64,000 nt of DNA from a bacterium (GCA_021800805.1 JAJYYR010000001.1:744001-808000), one strand, 5' to 3'. Positions 27,106 through 36,054 are shown, numbered from the stretch's first letter. The notes: a model not told the origin generated them from the sequence alone. A program made the numbers and translations.

Positions 27106-27861
27106 TTAGTTAGTGGTAACCGTTACCCTTTCGAGCATATCTTCCCTGTGGACTACCAGGGCGAAACGCAAATCGGGAACGACGGAAAAATCCGGATAAA
27201 CGAGCAAATCGGCTATCCTGTTTTTAAAGACGTAATACACCGAAATATTGTTTTTGGACTGTTCTTCCATAATTTCAGTCATAGGTTCTAAGTCCTTTTC
27301 TGAATTTAAAAGAAATATCCGTTCTATCTTGACGCCTATTTTAGACTGGTTGTAATTGACTTCCCTGTATTCTACCATAGCCTTGCCGGTTCTCCAGTAT
27401 TCCGGCTTTATCAAAGCGCTCACTCCTTTAAAAGTTTGTCCGGGCTTTAATCCTTTAAGGGTTACCATATTGGCTTCGAATATGTCGTTATAGATAAAAT
27501 CCGAACCTTTAACCGCCTGTTTTAAAATATAGTTTATCTTATCGAAACCCGCCAATGCGATTCTTGCCGAAGGATCGCTGTTCTTCCTTTTAAGTTCGTT
27601 GCATAGGATTATGGTATCGTTAATCGTTCTTTGTTCCTCCAAAGAAAGTTCCAGCGCCGGATAAATCCTTTCTATGCCTTCTTTTAATTTATCTAAAGAA
27701 ATTATCATTTCCACGAGAATAGAAGCTAAGGCAATTAAAAGGGCGATTATTACCTGCGTCGTGCCGCTCCATTTAAAAATTGAAGCTATCCAGAATACTA
27801 AAATAATTGCGATAAATCCAATAAAACCGACTATTATGCGGATGATGGAATTTTTTGACAT
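27106..27861 (-). CDS. Unknown two-helix membrane protein
   Basis: A 251-residue protein with two N-terminal membrane segments (about 7-30 and 36-55), a short helix, and a globular C-terminal domain of about 180 residues with predicted mixed alpha/beta content. No motif is recognised. The 293 bases on its far side (27862-28154) contain no supported gene, only AT-rich DNA with a short GC-rich patch near 28115-28155. Confidence 0.6.
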   Translation of the reverse strand: MSKNSIIRIIVGFIGFIAIILVFWIASIFKWSGTTQVIIALLIALASILVEMIISLDKLKEGIERIYPALELSLEEQRTINDTIILCNELKRKNSDPSARIALAGFDKINYILKQAVKGSDFIYNDIFEANMVTLKGLKPGQTFKGVSALIKPEYWRTGKAMVEYREVNYNQSKIGVKIERIFLLNSEKDLEPMTEIMEEQSKNNISVYYVFKNRIADLLVYPDFSVVPDLRFALVVHREDMLERVTVTTN

Positions 27862-28154
27862 AAAAAGATTTTATAATTATTTTTATCTAAAAACAATTAT
27901 AAATTTACGTGGTATCGTTATTTGCGTTTTTATGGCGGGGACGAGCCTGTATTCTAAACGCAAAAGTATTTAATTTCACTATGAATTTATAATTACTAAC
28001 AGGTTTTGTAAAATTATTCCGGAAAAGCATAGAGATTCTAAAAATATTCTTAAAATTTTTAAAGGGTTAATCGAATTGCATAAATTTAAAGCATCTTAAA
28101 AAGGTATCGGTTATCCGTAACGCTCGTTGCGCCTTTCGTGAATCGCAACGCGCA

Positions 28155-28406
28155 CTAAACCGAAAATAATTGCGATATTGCAAACGCATCCCCGTAAGCG
28201 CCGAAGGCAAAAGGATAACTATTCCGGTTCTTCCTCCCTCCTTTTCGGGGGGGGGGGGGGGGGGTAGATTCGTAAATTTCTTTAAAGTCGTTTATCGAGA
28301 GGTCGGGAAGAAGCCTAAGGCACTTGGCGTAGATTTGCGGCTCGGACAACTTGCCCTTCCAAATTTTAATTTCCCTGCTTATTTGTTGAAAATCGAAATC
28401 AATCAT
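28155..28406 (-). CDS. 83-residue ORF interrupted by a poly-C tract
   Basis: The first 48 residues (to KEIYEST) look like a normal protein start, but the frame then enters an 18-base C run (coding strand) giving a Pro stretch, and the tail after it is low in complexity. Changing the tract by one or two bases would move the tail to another frame, ending quickly in one and running on in another. It may be a phase-variable gene or the broken N-terminus of a longer one. Confidence 0.4.
   Translation of the reverse strand: MIDFDFQQISREIKIWKGKLSEPQIYAKCLRLLPDLSINDFKEIYESTPPPPPRKGGRKNRNSYPFAFGAYGDAFAISQLFSV
28247..28264. repeat. Poly-G tract, 18 bases
   Basis: Eighteen uninterrupted G on the plus strand in otherwise AT-rich DNA. 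It lies inside an open frame on the minus strand. Long G/C homopolymers mutate in length easily and are classic phase-variation switches. A sequencing or assembly artefact is the main alternative. Confidence 0.9.
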
Positions 28407-28590
28407 TTTAAGTATTATATATAAATATTTATATATAGATAAGATAATAGCATTTTACAGAAATGTCAAGGGCTATCGGGTATTCGGCTACGTTGAAGTA
28501 AAAAAATATAAATGAATTGACTTTATTTTTATTATGTAATTAAATATTAATAAATATAAAATAATAAACAATATTTTTATACAAAAACAT

Positions 28591-30345
28591 ATGCCTGTAT
28601 ATCTTGGGATTATTAATGATATTGGAAAAGGATTGTATTCCAGTAAAATAGCATGGCTTAGAGAATATATTCAAAATTCCATTGATAGCGATTCAACGAA
28701 AATAACTATATCTTTTAAAGGAAGAGACCTTGAAATATCGGATAATGGTCTCGGGATTGATGAAGAAAGTTTAAAAGAAAAAATCTTCAGCCCGGGTTAT
28801 TCCGAAAAAAAAGAAAGCCAGATTGGAGAATTAGGGATTGGCATTTATGCCGGCTTGTGGATATGCGATAAGGTAATAATTTATACCCAACAAAAAAATT
28901 CTCCTTGTTATAAAGCGGAGTTTGATTCAAAAAAATACAATGAAATACTATCAATAAAACCTGATACTCTATTTGAAGACGGTATATCCGAAATATGTTC
29001 TTTACCGGTACAATCTTCTTATCCGTCTAATTCCAATTATAATAGCTTTACCAGTATTTTTTTTGAAAATATTTCTGATGAAGTTTTAAAACTTTTAGAC
29101 AAAAAATCAATTAAAGAATTCGTTCGAGATAACATTAGCATACCGATTAGTCAAAGTTTTCCTTGTAAACAAAAAGTGGTTGACTTTCTAAAAGACGACA
29201 ATAAACCCATAAGTGTTGAGTTAAAATATAACGGGGGATCGGAACAAATAGAAAAGTTTGATAATTTGAACGGTGTTGACTTATATGAGCCAATATTTTT
29301 TGAGGTCAAAGGTAACGATAATAAAAACATCGCTAAAATATGGGCGTGTTACAATAAAGCGGGTAAGGCTTTTAAATCCAATTCCTTTTTTATCAAATTT
29401 AAAGGCATGACGGTAGGCGATAAAACTACGATTAGCGCAAAAATAAACGAGAAATTTTCTAGCGCAAAATCTAGATTTATAGGAGAAATCATAGTTGCGG
29501 ATTTTAATTTAAAAATTCTTACCGAAAGAAACTGGTTTGTGGAAAGCCCTGAACTTAATAACCTTATTGCCGGCGTTAAAAAAGAAATCGCTGAATTATA
29601 CAACCTTGCAAGCGATGATTCTTCCTTAGGCGTAGGTTTTAAAAAGAAGATAGCCGACCTTAATAAAATTGATGAGCAAATAAAATTAGAAACAAATAAC
29701 AAAAATCAAGGCCTGGTTGAAAAACTGAGATTAACAAAAGCCCGTTCAGAGGAAACTATAAGTAAAAAAGAAAAAGAACTCACCGCTAAAATAAATAAAC
29801 TTAAAAATAAAGACCAGCTTAATCAACTAGAAAAAATAAGGTTGCAGTTATTTGAAAGTACAAAAAAATCTCTTTCTAAAAAAATTGGCATCGCGGATAA
29901 CAAGGATACAAAAAAAGAAAGAAAAAGCCCTATACCTGAAATATTAAAGACTTTAATAACGGAAAGAATTATCGATTCTCGATTTAAAGAACATGTTTTA
30001 GGAAAAAACTTGAAAGATACCACCAATAACGTTTTTACTATAATAGAAACGGCATTAAAGGAAAAGTTAGGTTATAAAGAAAATATAAAAAAGAATATCT
30101 CAGATTTGGTGAGCAACTTTTTAAGAAAATTTGAGCCATCGGACGACGATAAAAAAAAATATACGGACAGCGCCGACCTTTACTCTGATACTAAAAACTT
30201 TTTATCGTTTATACATCGTTATTTTAGAAATCCTGCCGCGCATACAATACTCGATGATATTGATACGGATAGAAACATAATAAGAGTTCTTATTATCGGG
30301 GATTTTGCCTTGCAGTTAATAAATTCCTGGGTGGAAAAAAAATAA
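28591..30345 (+). CDS. GHKL (Hsp90-type) ATPase with HEPN/TIGR02391-like C-terminus
   Basis: A 584-residue protein. The N-terminal 190 residues are a GHKL ATPase with the N-box (E25, N29, D32 in EYIQNSID), the G1 box ISDNGLGID and the G2 box GELGIGIYAG, all intact. A coiled coil (about 365-430) follows. The C-terminus has FIHRYFRNPAAHT, where R546 and H551 match the R-N-x-x-x-H pattern of HEPN and TIGR02391-like domains. ATP-driven switch plus HEPN-like end suggests an abortive defence effector; function untested. No SD is visible, and it stands alone. Confidence 0.7.
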   Translation: MPVYLGIINDIGKGLYSSKIAWLREYIQNSIDSDSTKITISFKGRDLEISDNGLGIDEESLKEKIFSPGYSEKKESQIGELGIGIYAGLWICDKVIIYTQQKNSPCYKAEFDSKKYNEILSIKPDTLFEDGISEICSLPVQSSYPSNSNYNSFTSIFFENISDEVLKLLDKKSIKEFVRDNISIPISQSFPCKQKVVDFLKDDNKPISVELKYNGGSEQIEKFDNLNGVDLYEPIFFEVKGNDNKNIAKIWACYNKAGKAFKSNSFFIKFKGMTVGDKTTISAKINEKFSSAKSRFIGEIIVADFNLKILTERNWFVESPELNNLIAGVKKEIAELYNLASDDSSLGVGFKKKIADLNKIDEQIKLETNNKNQGLVEKLRLTKARSEETISKKEKELTAKINKLKNKDQLNQLEKIRLQLFESTKKSLSKKIGIADNKDTKKERKSPIPEILKTLITERIIDSRFKEHVLGKNLKDTTNNVFTIIETALKEKLGYKENIKKNISDLVSNFLRKFEPSDDDKKKYTDSADLYSDTKNFLSFIHRYFRNPAAHTILDDIDTDRNIIRVLIIGDFALQLINSWVEKK

Positions 30346-30362
30346 CGGGATCTATGAAGATC

Positions 30363-30390
30363 TTGCCTATAAATATTTTTATGTTATAAT
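30363..30390 (+). promoter_or_regulatory. Promoter of radical SAM-HNH operon (leaderless)
   Basis: TTGCCT (30363-30368), 16 bases, TATAAT (30385-30390). The start codon at 30398 lies only eight bases after the -10 box, so the mRNA would begin at or next to the AUG. The sequence GATCTATGAAGATCTT occurs both just before the promoter (about 30350) and over the start codon (about 30392). Confidence 0.6.
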
Positions 30391-30397
30391 AAGATCT

Positions 30398-31552
30398 ATG
30401 AAGATCTTATTAATAGAACCCGATTATTATACGAAGTATCCCCCATTGGGTTTATTAAAAATCGGCAAATGGGAAGAAAGGAATTTTCCGCTCAATGATG
30501 TTAGGTTAGTCAACGGAAATTCTTTTATAAAAGATTTTGTTCCCGACCGAATATATATCACTTCCTTGTTTACTTACACGTGGGAAAAGGTTCATAGCGC
30601 AATAGATTTTTATAAAAGCTCGTTTCCGGATGCAGAATTAATAGTCGGCGGAATTTATGCGACGCTTATGCCCGAACATATACATTCAAAGTTTCCCGAC
30701 GTTAAAATTCATTTAGGATTATTCGAGGATAGCGAAAATTTGCTTCCGGCTTATTATTTGCTTAAGCAGGTGGCAAAATGGAATGGTTGGAATAAAAGTA
30801 TCGTTTTTACAAGCAGGGGTTGTATAAGAAAGTGTCCTTTTTGTGTAGTACCAGAAACGGAAGGAGATTTTAAGGCAAACAAAGCGTCCATAAAATACTT
30901 TATACATCCAGGACATAAAGAGGTCGTAATCTGGGATAATAATTTTTTAGCCTCTCCTTATTCAAAGAATATTTTGAAAGAACTTGCGGAATATAAAATA
31001 ATGCCCGATTTTAATCAGGGTTTAGACGTAAGATTGGTGGATGAGGAAACCGCCTTTCTCCTCGCCGGATTAAAACCTAAGAGAATACATTTTGCTTATG
31101 ATTTTAAGGAAGAATCCTATGCCGTAGAAAGAGCGATACATTTTCTTGAAAAAGCCGGTTTTAATAAGAGAAACTTGATATTTTATATGTTATATAATTT
31201 TTATAATTCTTCTAATGGTATGGGAGATACTCCCGAAGATTTCTTTTATAGGCTTATCGACCTTATGAAATGGGGCGTTACTGCTTATCCTATGAAATAT
31301 GTCCCATTAGATGCTTTAGATAAAAACAAATTTATATCGCCTCTATGGAATGCCGAAAAACTTGAAATGGTAGCTATGGCAAGAAGGGTTTTGGGATACG
31401 GCGGCGCTTTTGTTCCGTACACCGGTTTCGTTAATAAGATTAATAATTCTAATTGTTTTGAAGAGGCAATGGAATTAAGACCGATGAAAATAGAGAAAAA
31501 ACATGAGGAAATTACTAATACATATAATAAATCGGCGGCATTGATGGTATAA
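30398..31552 (+). CDS. B12-binding-like radical SAM protein
   Basis: A 384-residue protein with an N-terminal region resembling a B12-binding (Rossmann) fold (PPLGLLKIGKW; ELIVGGIYATLMP) and a radical SAM domain whose 4Fe-4S motif is SRGCIRKCPFC, the standard CxxxCxxC. It would cleave AdoMet to start a radical reaction; the substrate is not evident. An HNH protein follows 12 bases downstream. It belongs to the large family of methylthiotransferase-like and P-methylase-like enzymes. Confidence 0.8.
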   Translation: MKILLIEPDYYTKYPPLGLLKIGKWEERNFPLNDVRLVNGNSFIKDFVPDRIYITSLFTYTWEKVHSAIDFYKSSFPDAELIVGGIYATLMPEHIHSKFPDVKIHLGLFEDSENLLPAYYLLKQVAKWNGWNKSIVFTSRGCIRKCPFCVVPETEGDFKANKASIKYFIHPGHKEVVIWDNNFLASPYSKNILKELAEYKIMPDFNQGLDVRLVDEETAFLLAGLKPKRIHFAYDFKEESYAVERAIHFLEKAGFNKRNLIFYMLYNFYNSSNGMGDTPEDFFYRLIDLMKWGVTAYPMKYVPLDALDKNKFISPLWNAEKLEMVAMARRVLGYGGAFVPYTGFVNKINNSNCFEEAMELRPMKIEKKHEEITNTYNKSAALMV

Positions 31553-31564
31553 AAAAACAATAAA

Positions 31565-31951
31565 ATGGGCTATAATATAAAAAGAAAAAATTTTAATGAA
31601 AAACAGGTTGATACTGTTCTTAAAAAACAAGGCGGTAAATGCCCTTGCTGTGGCAGAAGTCTTACCCGCGTTAAATGCGGCTGGGATGCCCATCATAGAA
31701 ACGGAAACCCGAGCGATAATTCTACCTCAAATTGCGTATGTGTTTGCGTATATTGTCATCACAATTGCTATCATGGTTCTATTTTTTGTTTTAAAAAAAA
31801 TACGCGCTCAGGTGAAAAAGAAATTTTATTAATGTTTAATAACGGATATAAACTTAAACTTAACACTCACAATTACAATCGTTATAGCAATGATAAAGAA
31901 ATATTAAAAAAAATATCAAGAAAACCGATAAAATGCCGCGTAATTACATAA
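31565..31951 (+). CDS. HNH endonuclease
   Basis: A 128-residue protein with KCPCCGRSL, then WDAHHRNGNPSDNST, then CVYCHHN, that is, an HNH nuclease core with two zinc-binding Cys pairs. It lacks an integrase or intron partner. Twelve bases separate it from the radical SAM gene, so they form one operon. A joint role (modify and cut nucleic acid) is possible but not shown. It is the last intact gene before the integration site. Confidence 0.8.
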   Translation: MGYNIKRKNFNEKQVDTVLKKQGGKCPCCGRSLTRVKCGWDAHHRNGNPSDNSTSNCVCVCVYCHHNCYHGSIFCFKKNTRSGEKEILLMFNNGYKLKLNTHNYNRYSNDKEILKKISRKPIKCRVIT

Positions 31952-31963
31952 TAATAAAACTTA

Positions 31964-32044
31964 TTACTTTCCCCAAACCTCGTCAACCGCTTTTTTAAGC
32001 GTATCCGGGACTAAATGGCTATACCTTAAAATTTCTAAAGCGGA
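31964..32044 (-). pseudogene. C-terminal remnant of a tyrosine integrase
   Basis: The minus strand encodes SALEILRYSHLVPDTLKK and then AVDEVWGK and a stop. The RYSHL segment followed by a helix is the usual end of phage and ICE tyrosine recombinases, with the catalytic Tyr in RYSHL. An in-frame stop precedes it, and no upstream part is left. It lies 123 bases from the 3' end of tRNA-Val, reading away from it, as integrase genes next to an attachment site do. Confidence 0.7.
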
Positions 32045-32166
32045 TTAAATCCGGAAATTTTACTGCCGCTAAAAAATAAAGATTAAAAAAACCTTAAAAT
32101 CCTACCCACAAAATCACCCACAATTTTAAAAACGGATTTTTTACGATGCCGGAAAGCCTTTAAATC

Positions 32167-32242
<76 letters not shown>

Positions 32243-32428
32243 AAAATGAGGGAAAATTCTTAAAATTCTATACAAAAGTAAATATATATTACTACCTCTG
32301 CATCCATTTTGTCAATAGACATTTTTATTTTATAAAACGATAATTTCTTTAATTTTTTAAGATATACTTTGGATAAACGCATATAAAAATTTGATGGAAG
32401 ACCGATTCGGATATTGCAAAATTTTAAG

Positions 32429-32478
32429 ATGTCATTAATGGTATGACATTTTGACATAATAAAATGTCAATTTGTCAT
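32429..32478 (+). promoter_or_regulatory. Inverted repeats upstream of the DsrE operon (activator sites)
   Basis: Two dyads occur: ATGTCAT-N7-ATGACAT (32429-32449) and TTGACAT-N6-ATGTCAA (32451-32470), followed by half-site TTGTCATAA. They stand 85-135 bases before a sigma-54 promoter, the right place for an enhancer-binding activator. No known regulator matches this by eye. Confidence 0.6.
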
Positions 32479-32561
32479 AATAATAAAATATTAATTTTAT
32501 ATAAATGATTTAAGTTATTTAATTTAAAGGAATTATCACATTGAAACATAATATTAAATTT

Positions 32562-32577
32562 GGGCATATATTTTGCA
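32562..32577 (+). promoter_or_regulatory. Sigma-54 promoter of DsrE-TusA-SQR operon
   Basis: GGGCATATATTTTGCA matches the sigma-54 consensus TGGCAC-N5-TTGCA, with GG (32563-32564) and GC (32575-32576) exactly ten bases apart. Transcription would start near 32588 and leave about 85 bases before the first gene. Paired dyads upstream support this reading. Confidence 0.65.
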
Positions 32578-32676
32578 TAATATCATTGTAATATCATCAA
32601 AGATATCTATAAAATCTGTTTTAATTTGAGTCTATATAGATAATTATAAAAATAAAATATAAAAGGAGAACAATTT

Positions 32677-33069
32677 ATGGCAGACAAATTAGCAATTATG
32701 ATTGTATCGGAAGAGTATGAAAAATCACACGTGGCTTCGATGATTGCATCAGTTGCCGCCGTTTCGGGAATAGATGTTTCTATTTTTGTCACGGGGAATG
32801 CCGTTTATAATTTTTTAAAAAAGAATGTCGAAAAGAAAAATTTTACGGGAGGAAAACTTTACGATTTAATAAAAGAAAAAAAGGCTACTTTATTTTATGA
32901 ACTTTTTGATCAGGCTAAAATGCTTGGGGGACTTAAGATTTACGTATGTTCGATGGTAATGGATATCTGCGGGTTGGAAAAAGACGATTTAATAGATATC
33001 GTGGATGACCATTTAGGACTTGCGGCATTTCTCGGCATAATGGAAGGCGCCGAAACCATAACTTTTTAA
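32677..33069 (+). CDS. DsrE-family sulfur-relay protein
   Basis: A 130-residue cytoplasmic protein of the DsrE/DsrE2 type: AIMIVSEEYEKSHVASMIASVAA, then ALDVSIFVTG-like and a second half with YVCSMVMDICGLEKDDL, where the Cys pair could carry sulfur. It is the first gene of the operon; AAAAGGAG precedes the ATG. Such proteins pass persulfide sulfur to TusA. The next two genes encode TusA-like partners. Confidence 0.8.
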   Translation: MADKLAIMIVSEEYEKSHVASMIASVAAVSGIDVSIFVTGNAVYNFLKKNVEKKNFTGGKLYDLIKEKKATLFYELFDQAKMLGGLKIYVCSMVMDICGLEKDDLIDIVDDHLGLAAFLGIMEGAETITF

Positions 33070-33178
33070 ATTTTTAGGTTTAAAAGGAATGCTTTGGCAA
33101 ACATAGGCAAAAGCTATGGTGGAATGACAATTTTCATATCGTTTGTTTTTGTTAAAGTTGAAAGAGGATGTAATTTAT

Positions 33179-33439
33179 ATGGGGCATTTTGCAAGAGATG
33201 GAGAGTCGGCGGTAATCGTAGATATTAGAGGGGTTTCATGTTGCATGCCTCCGGTAGGCGAATTCATTATAGAAATGAGACAGCAGCCCAAAGATACGGT
33301 TATCGAATTGTTGACCGATAAAAAGGAGGAGATTGACGAAATCATAGACTGGATAAAAAGGGTGCATCAGGAAACTTTATCCGTCATAGAAGAAGCCGGA
33401 TATTGGAGAATTTTTGCAAAAAAAATAAACGATATGTGA
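33179..33439 (+). CDS. TusA-like protein with altered sulfur site
   Basis: An 86-residue TusA-fold protein. Where TusA has CPxP, this one has CCMPP (C21, C22), so the first Cys is kept but the following Pro is lost. I chose ATG 33179 because GAGG lies before it; the longer frame begins inside a non-coding stretch. It strongly resembles the next protein at the C-terminal half (RIFAKKI), so both came from a duplication. Confidence 0.8.
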   Translation: MGHFARDGESAVIVDIRGVSCCMPPVGEFIIEMRQQPKDTVIELLTDKKEEIDEIIDWIKRVHQETLSVIEEAGYWRIFAKKINDM

Positions 33440-33475
33440 AGATTACAATATATAAATATAAAGGGGGTATTTGTT

Positions 33476-33736
33476 ATGACGGAAGAAGAATTGAAACAAA
33501 TTAAGCCGGCGGTTACGGTAGATGCAAGAGGGACGTATTGTCCCGGTCCGCTGATGGAGTTAATAAAAGAGGTAAGACAGCAACCGGTAGGCTCCGTGAT
33601 AGAATTGATTTCCGGTGATGCCGGAAGCGCGAAAGACGTTCCGGAATGGCTCAATAAAGTTAAGCAGGAATTTCTAGGCGTTATTCCAGGTGATGGATTT
33701 TGGCGGATTTTTGCTAAAAAAATTAAAGATATGTAG
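33476..33736 (+). CDS. tusA: TusA-family sulfur carrier
   Basis: An 86-residue protein with the TusA motif DARGTYCPGPLMELI (C22-P-G-P). The Cys carries sulfur as a persulfide between DsrE-type proteins and oxidising enzymes. It is 36 bases after the altered paralogue. AGGGGGT lies upstream. Length and motif are normal for the family. Confidence 0.9.
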   Translation: MTEEELKQIKPAVTVDARGTYCPGPLMELIKEVRQQPVGSVIELISGDAGSAKDVPEWLNKVKQEFLGVIPGDGFWRIFAKKIKDM

Positions 33737-33802
33737 AAGTATGATCTAAATATCATTATCATTTTTATTAAATTTATTTAATTTTCAATTAAGGAGGCTG
33801 TT

Positions 33803-34942
33803 ATGTCAAAAAAAGTTGTTATTGTTGGTGGAGGAGTCGGCGGAACTATAATTGCAAATTTACTTGCAAAAAAAATGCGTCCCGAACTTAAAAAAGGCGA
33901 ACTTACAATTGACGTTGTTTCAGACAAGCCGTATCATTTTTATCAGCCCGGTCTTTTGTATATGCTCTTCGGCTTAAAGCACCACGATGAACTTGTCAGA
34001 GATGAAAAAGACCTGCTTGACCCTATGGTTGAATTACACCTTCATCCTGCAATCAAAATCGATAAAGATAAAAATGAAGTTCACCTTAAAAACGGCGTAG
34101 TAATGCAATATGACATACTTGTTCTTGCGACAGGTTCCAGAGTCGCTCCGGAGATGATACCCGGTTTGAAAGAGGGTGGAAACTGGTTCTATGAAGTGGA
34201 CGCATGTTTAAAACTTCGCCATGAATTAGTAAATTTTAAAGGCGGAAAAATTGTTTTAGCGGTAGGTCTGCCGCATAAATGTCCGGTTGCTCCGTTTGAA
34301 GTATCATATATGCTTGACGACTGGTTTAAGCAGAGGGGTATAAGGGATAAAGTCGATTATACCTATACGTATCCGATAGGAAGGCTTCACGGACTTCAAC
34401 CTCTTGCGGATTTTGGCGCCAAAACATTTCCGAAACACGGAATTAACACGGAAACGCTCTTTAATATGAAAGAAGTGGATCCGAACAAAAAAACCGTTAC
34501 CAGTTTGGAAGGCGTAACTTTAAAATATGACATTCTTATTGCCGTTCCGCCGCATAAAGGCGCTCAGGTAATCGAAGATTCCGGTCTCGGACAAAACGGT
34601 TTCGTTCCTACCGATAAGTTTACGCTTAAAATGGAAGGTTCCAATAACATTTACGTAGTAGGCGATACCACAAATCTTCCGATAAGCAAGGCTGGTTCTA
34701 CCGCTCATTTCGAATCGGATGTTATCGTCGAAAACATAGCATCTGAATTAAGAGACGGACTTACGCCGTTTAGATATGACGGAAAGGTATTCTGCTTTAT
34801 CGAAACCGGTATGACCAAGGCGACGTATATTATGTTCGACTATAATACCCCGCCGAATCCCGTTACTCCGTCGGCGCTTATCCACTGGTTCAAATTAACA
34901 TATAACAAAGTTTACTGGCTTACCCCGATGGGAATTCTTTAA
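33803..34942 (+). CDS. sqr: Sulfide:quinone oxidoreductase-like flavoprotein
   Basis: A 379-residue FAD protein. VVIVGGGVGG binds the FAD, YDILVLATGS is the second dinucleotide-binding segment, and NNIYVVGDTTNLP contacts FAD near the end. Two Cys fit SQR positions: HKCPVAPFE and KVFCFIETG. SQR oxidises sulfide to sulfur or polysulfide and passes electrons to quinone at the membrane. It lies between TusA and a DUF1641 gene. AAGGAGG precedes the ATG. Other members of the family could act on persulfide. Confidence 0.85.
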   Translation: MSKKVVIVGGGVGGTIIANLLAKKMRPELKKGELTIDVVSDKPYHFYQPGLLYMLFGLKHHDELVRDEKDLLDPMVELHLHPAIKIDKDKNEVHLKNGVVMQYDILVLATGSRVAPEMIPGLKEGGNWFYEVDACLKLRHELVNFKGGKIVLAVGLPHKCPVAPFEVSYMLDDWFKQRGIRDKVDYTYTYPIGRLHGLQPLADFGAKTFPKHGINTETLFNMKEVDPNKKTVTSLEGVTLKYDILIAVPPHKGAQVIEDSGLGQNGFVPTDKFTLKMEGSNNIYVVGDTTNLPISKAGSTAHFESDVIVENIASELRDGLTPFRYDGKVFCFIETGMTKATYIMFDYNTPPNPVTPSALIHWFKLTYNKVYWLTPMGIL

Positions 34943-34968
34943 TTTAACGATTTATAAGGAGGCAAATT

Positions 34969-36054
34969 ATGGCTGAAAATGAAGTAGTAAATGTAGCTGC
35001 CGCCCTGACCAAGAAACTCACGGAAAAGCCGCAAGCTTTAGAACACTTACTTAATATTATAGACAGGCTTGATACAATCGACCAGATTAGCGCAATACCT
35101 CAAGCGCTTAAAGAAAGCATGACTGATTCGATGATTCAGAGATCTGCCGATAATATTACTACGGCTCTTTCCGTGTTGGACAGTTTTTCCGGGGACGAAC
35201 AACTCTCTATGATTAAAACTACCGGAATGAAAGCGGAAAGCCTGAAAAAAAGCATAGAAACGATTGCCGAACTTGAAAAATCCGGCACTTTGCAGTCTCT
35301 TAAAGAAATGGGCGACTTCGTAGCCGGTTTCAGCAGGGGCGTTACCGACTCTATGGTAGATCGTATGGCGGGAACCGCCGAGAAACTTGCAGAACTGACG
35401 GATGTTCTATCTGCCGATAATATGGCTGGTTTAATTAAAAAAGCCCAGCATTTATCCGAATCGCTCGAATCTTCTTTGGATAAAATTGCCGAACTTGAAA
35501 AATCCGGCACTTTGCAGTCTCTTAAAGAAATGGGCGACTTCGTAGCCGGTTTCAGCAGGGGCGTTACCGACTCTATGGTAGATCGTATGGCGGGAACCGC
35601 CGAGAAACTTGCAGAACTGACGGAACTTACGTTGAATTATAACTTAAAGCCTTTGCTTGATACGGGAGAATCTTTTATTAACAGCGGAACGTTAAACGAC
35701 TTAGTCGAACTTTCCAACGGAGTAGCTGCCGCAAGAAGGATGATGACCGACGGGCTTATGGAAAGAGCCGTCGGAACGGGGCTTGAATTAGTCGAAGCTC
35801 TTTTAACGCAGATTGATATAAAAGAGTTGATAAACGTTATCGACTGTTCGACGCACGAAACCCTGACCGAATCAACCGACCCGAAATATCATAAAGGAGG
35901 AGTTCTGTCGTTGGTTGCAATGACGAAAGACCCCGACGTTATGAACGGACTTAAATTTATGATGATTTTAGCTAAAAATTTAGCTAAAAATTTAAGAGAA
36001 AATCAGCAGGATATATTTATGCGTTCCGGTCACCACGGCAAGAGCGAATGTTAG
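34969..36054 (+). CDS. DUF1641 protein with internal duplication
   Basis: A 361-residue helical protein of the DUF1641 type, with GDFVAGFSRGVTDSM-like segments and a C-terminal part (MTKDPDVMNGLKFMM). Residues from about 99 to 220 hold an identical duplicated unit. DUF1641 proteins are usually encoded beside SQR-like or formate dehydrogenase-type flavoproteins, and their function is not known. It is the last gene of the operon, ending before a strong terminator. AAGGAGG precedes the ATG. Confidence 0.75.
   Translation: MAENEVVNVAAALTKKLTEKPQALEHLLNIIDRLDTIDQISAIPQALKESMTDSMIQRSADNITTALSVLDSFSGDEQLSMIKTTGMKAESLKKSIETIAELEKSGTLQSLKEMGDFVAGFSRGVTDSMVDRMAGTAEKLAELTDVLSADNMAGLIKKAQHLSESLESSLDKIAELEKSGTLQSLKEMGDFVAGFSRGVTDSMVDRMAGTAEKLAELTELTLNYNLKPLLDTGESFINSGTLNDLVELSNGVAAARRMMTDGLMERAVGTGLELVEALLTQIDIKELINVIDCSTHETLTESTDPKYHKGGVLSLVAMTKDPDVMNGLKFMMILAKNLAKNLRENQQDIFMRSGHHGKSEC
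35263..35624 (+). repeat. Two identical 140-bp direct repeats within DUF1641 gene
   Basis: Bases 35263-35402 and 35485-35624 are identical. The period is 222 bases, exactly 74 codons, so the frame is kept. Identity at silent sites means a recent duplication or gene conversion. Confidence 0.9.

Noticed and set aside
27674..27973. Plus-strand frame opposite the two-helix membrane protein
   Set aside because: Ile-rich shadow without SD; the minus-strand frame has plausible membrane segments and a domain.
31596..31832. Hydrophobic frame overlapping the HNH gene
   Set aside because: It lies in another frame of a clear HNH gene with intact zinc and catalytic residues and has no independent start signal.
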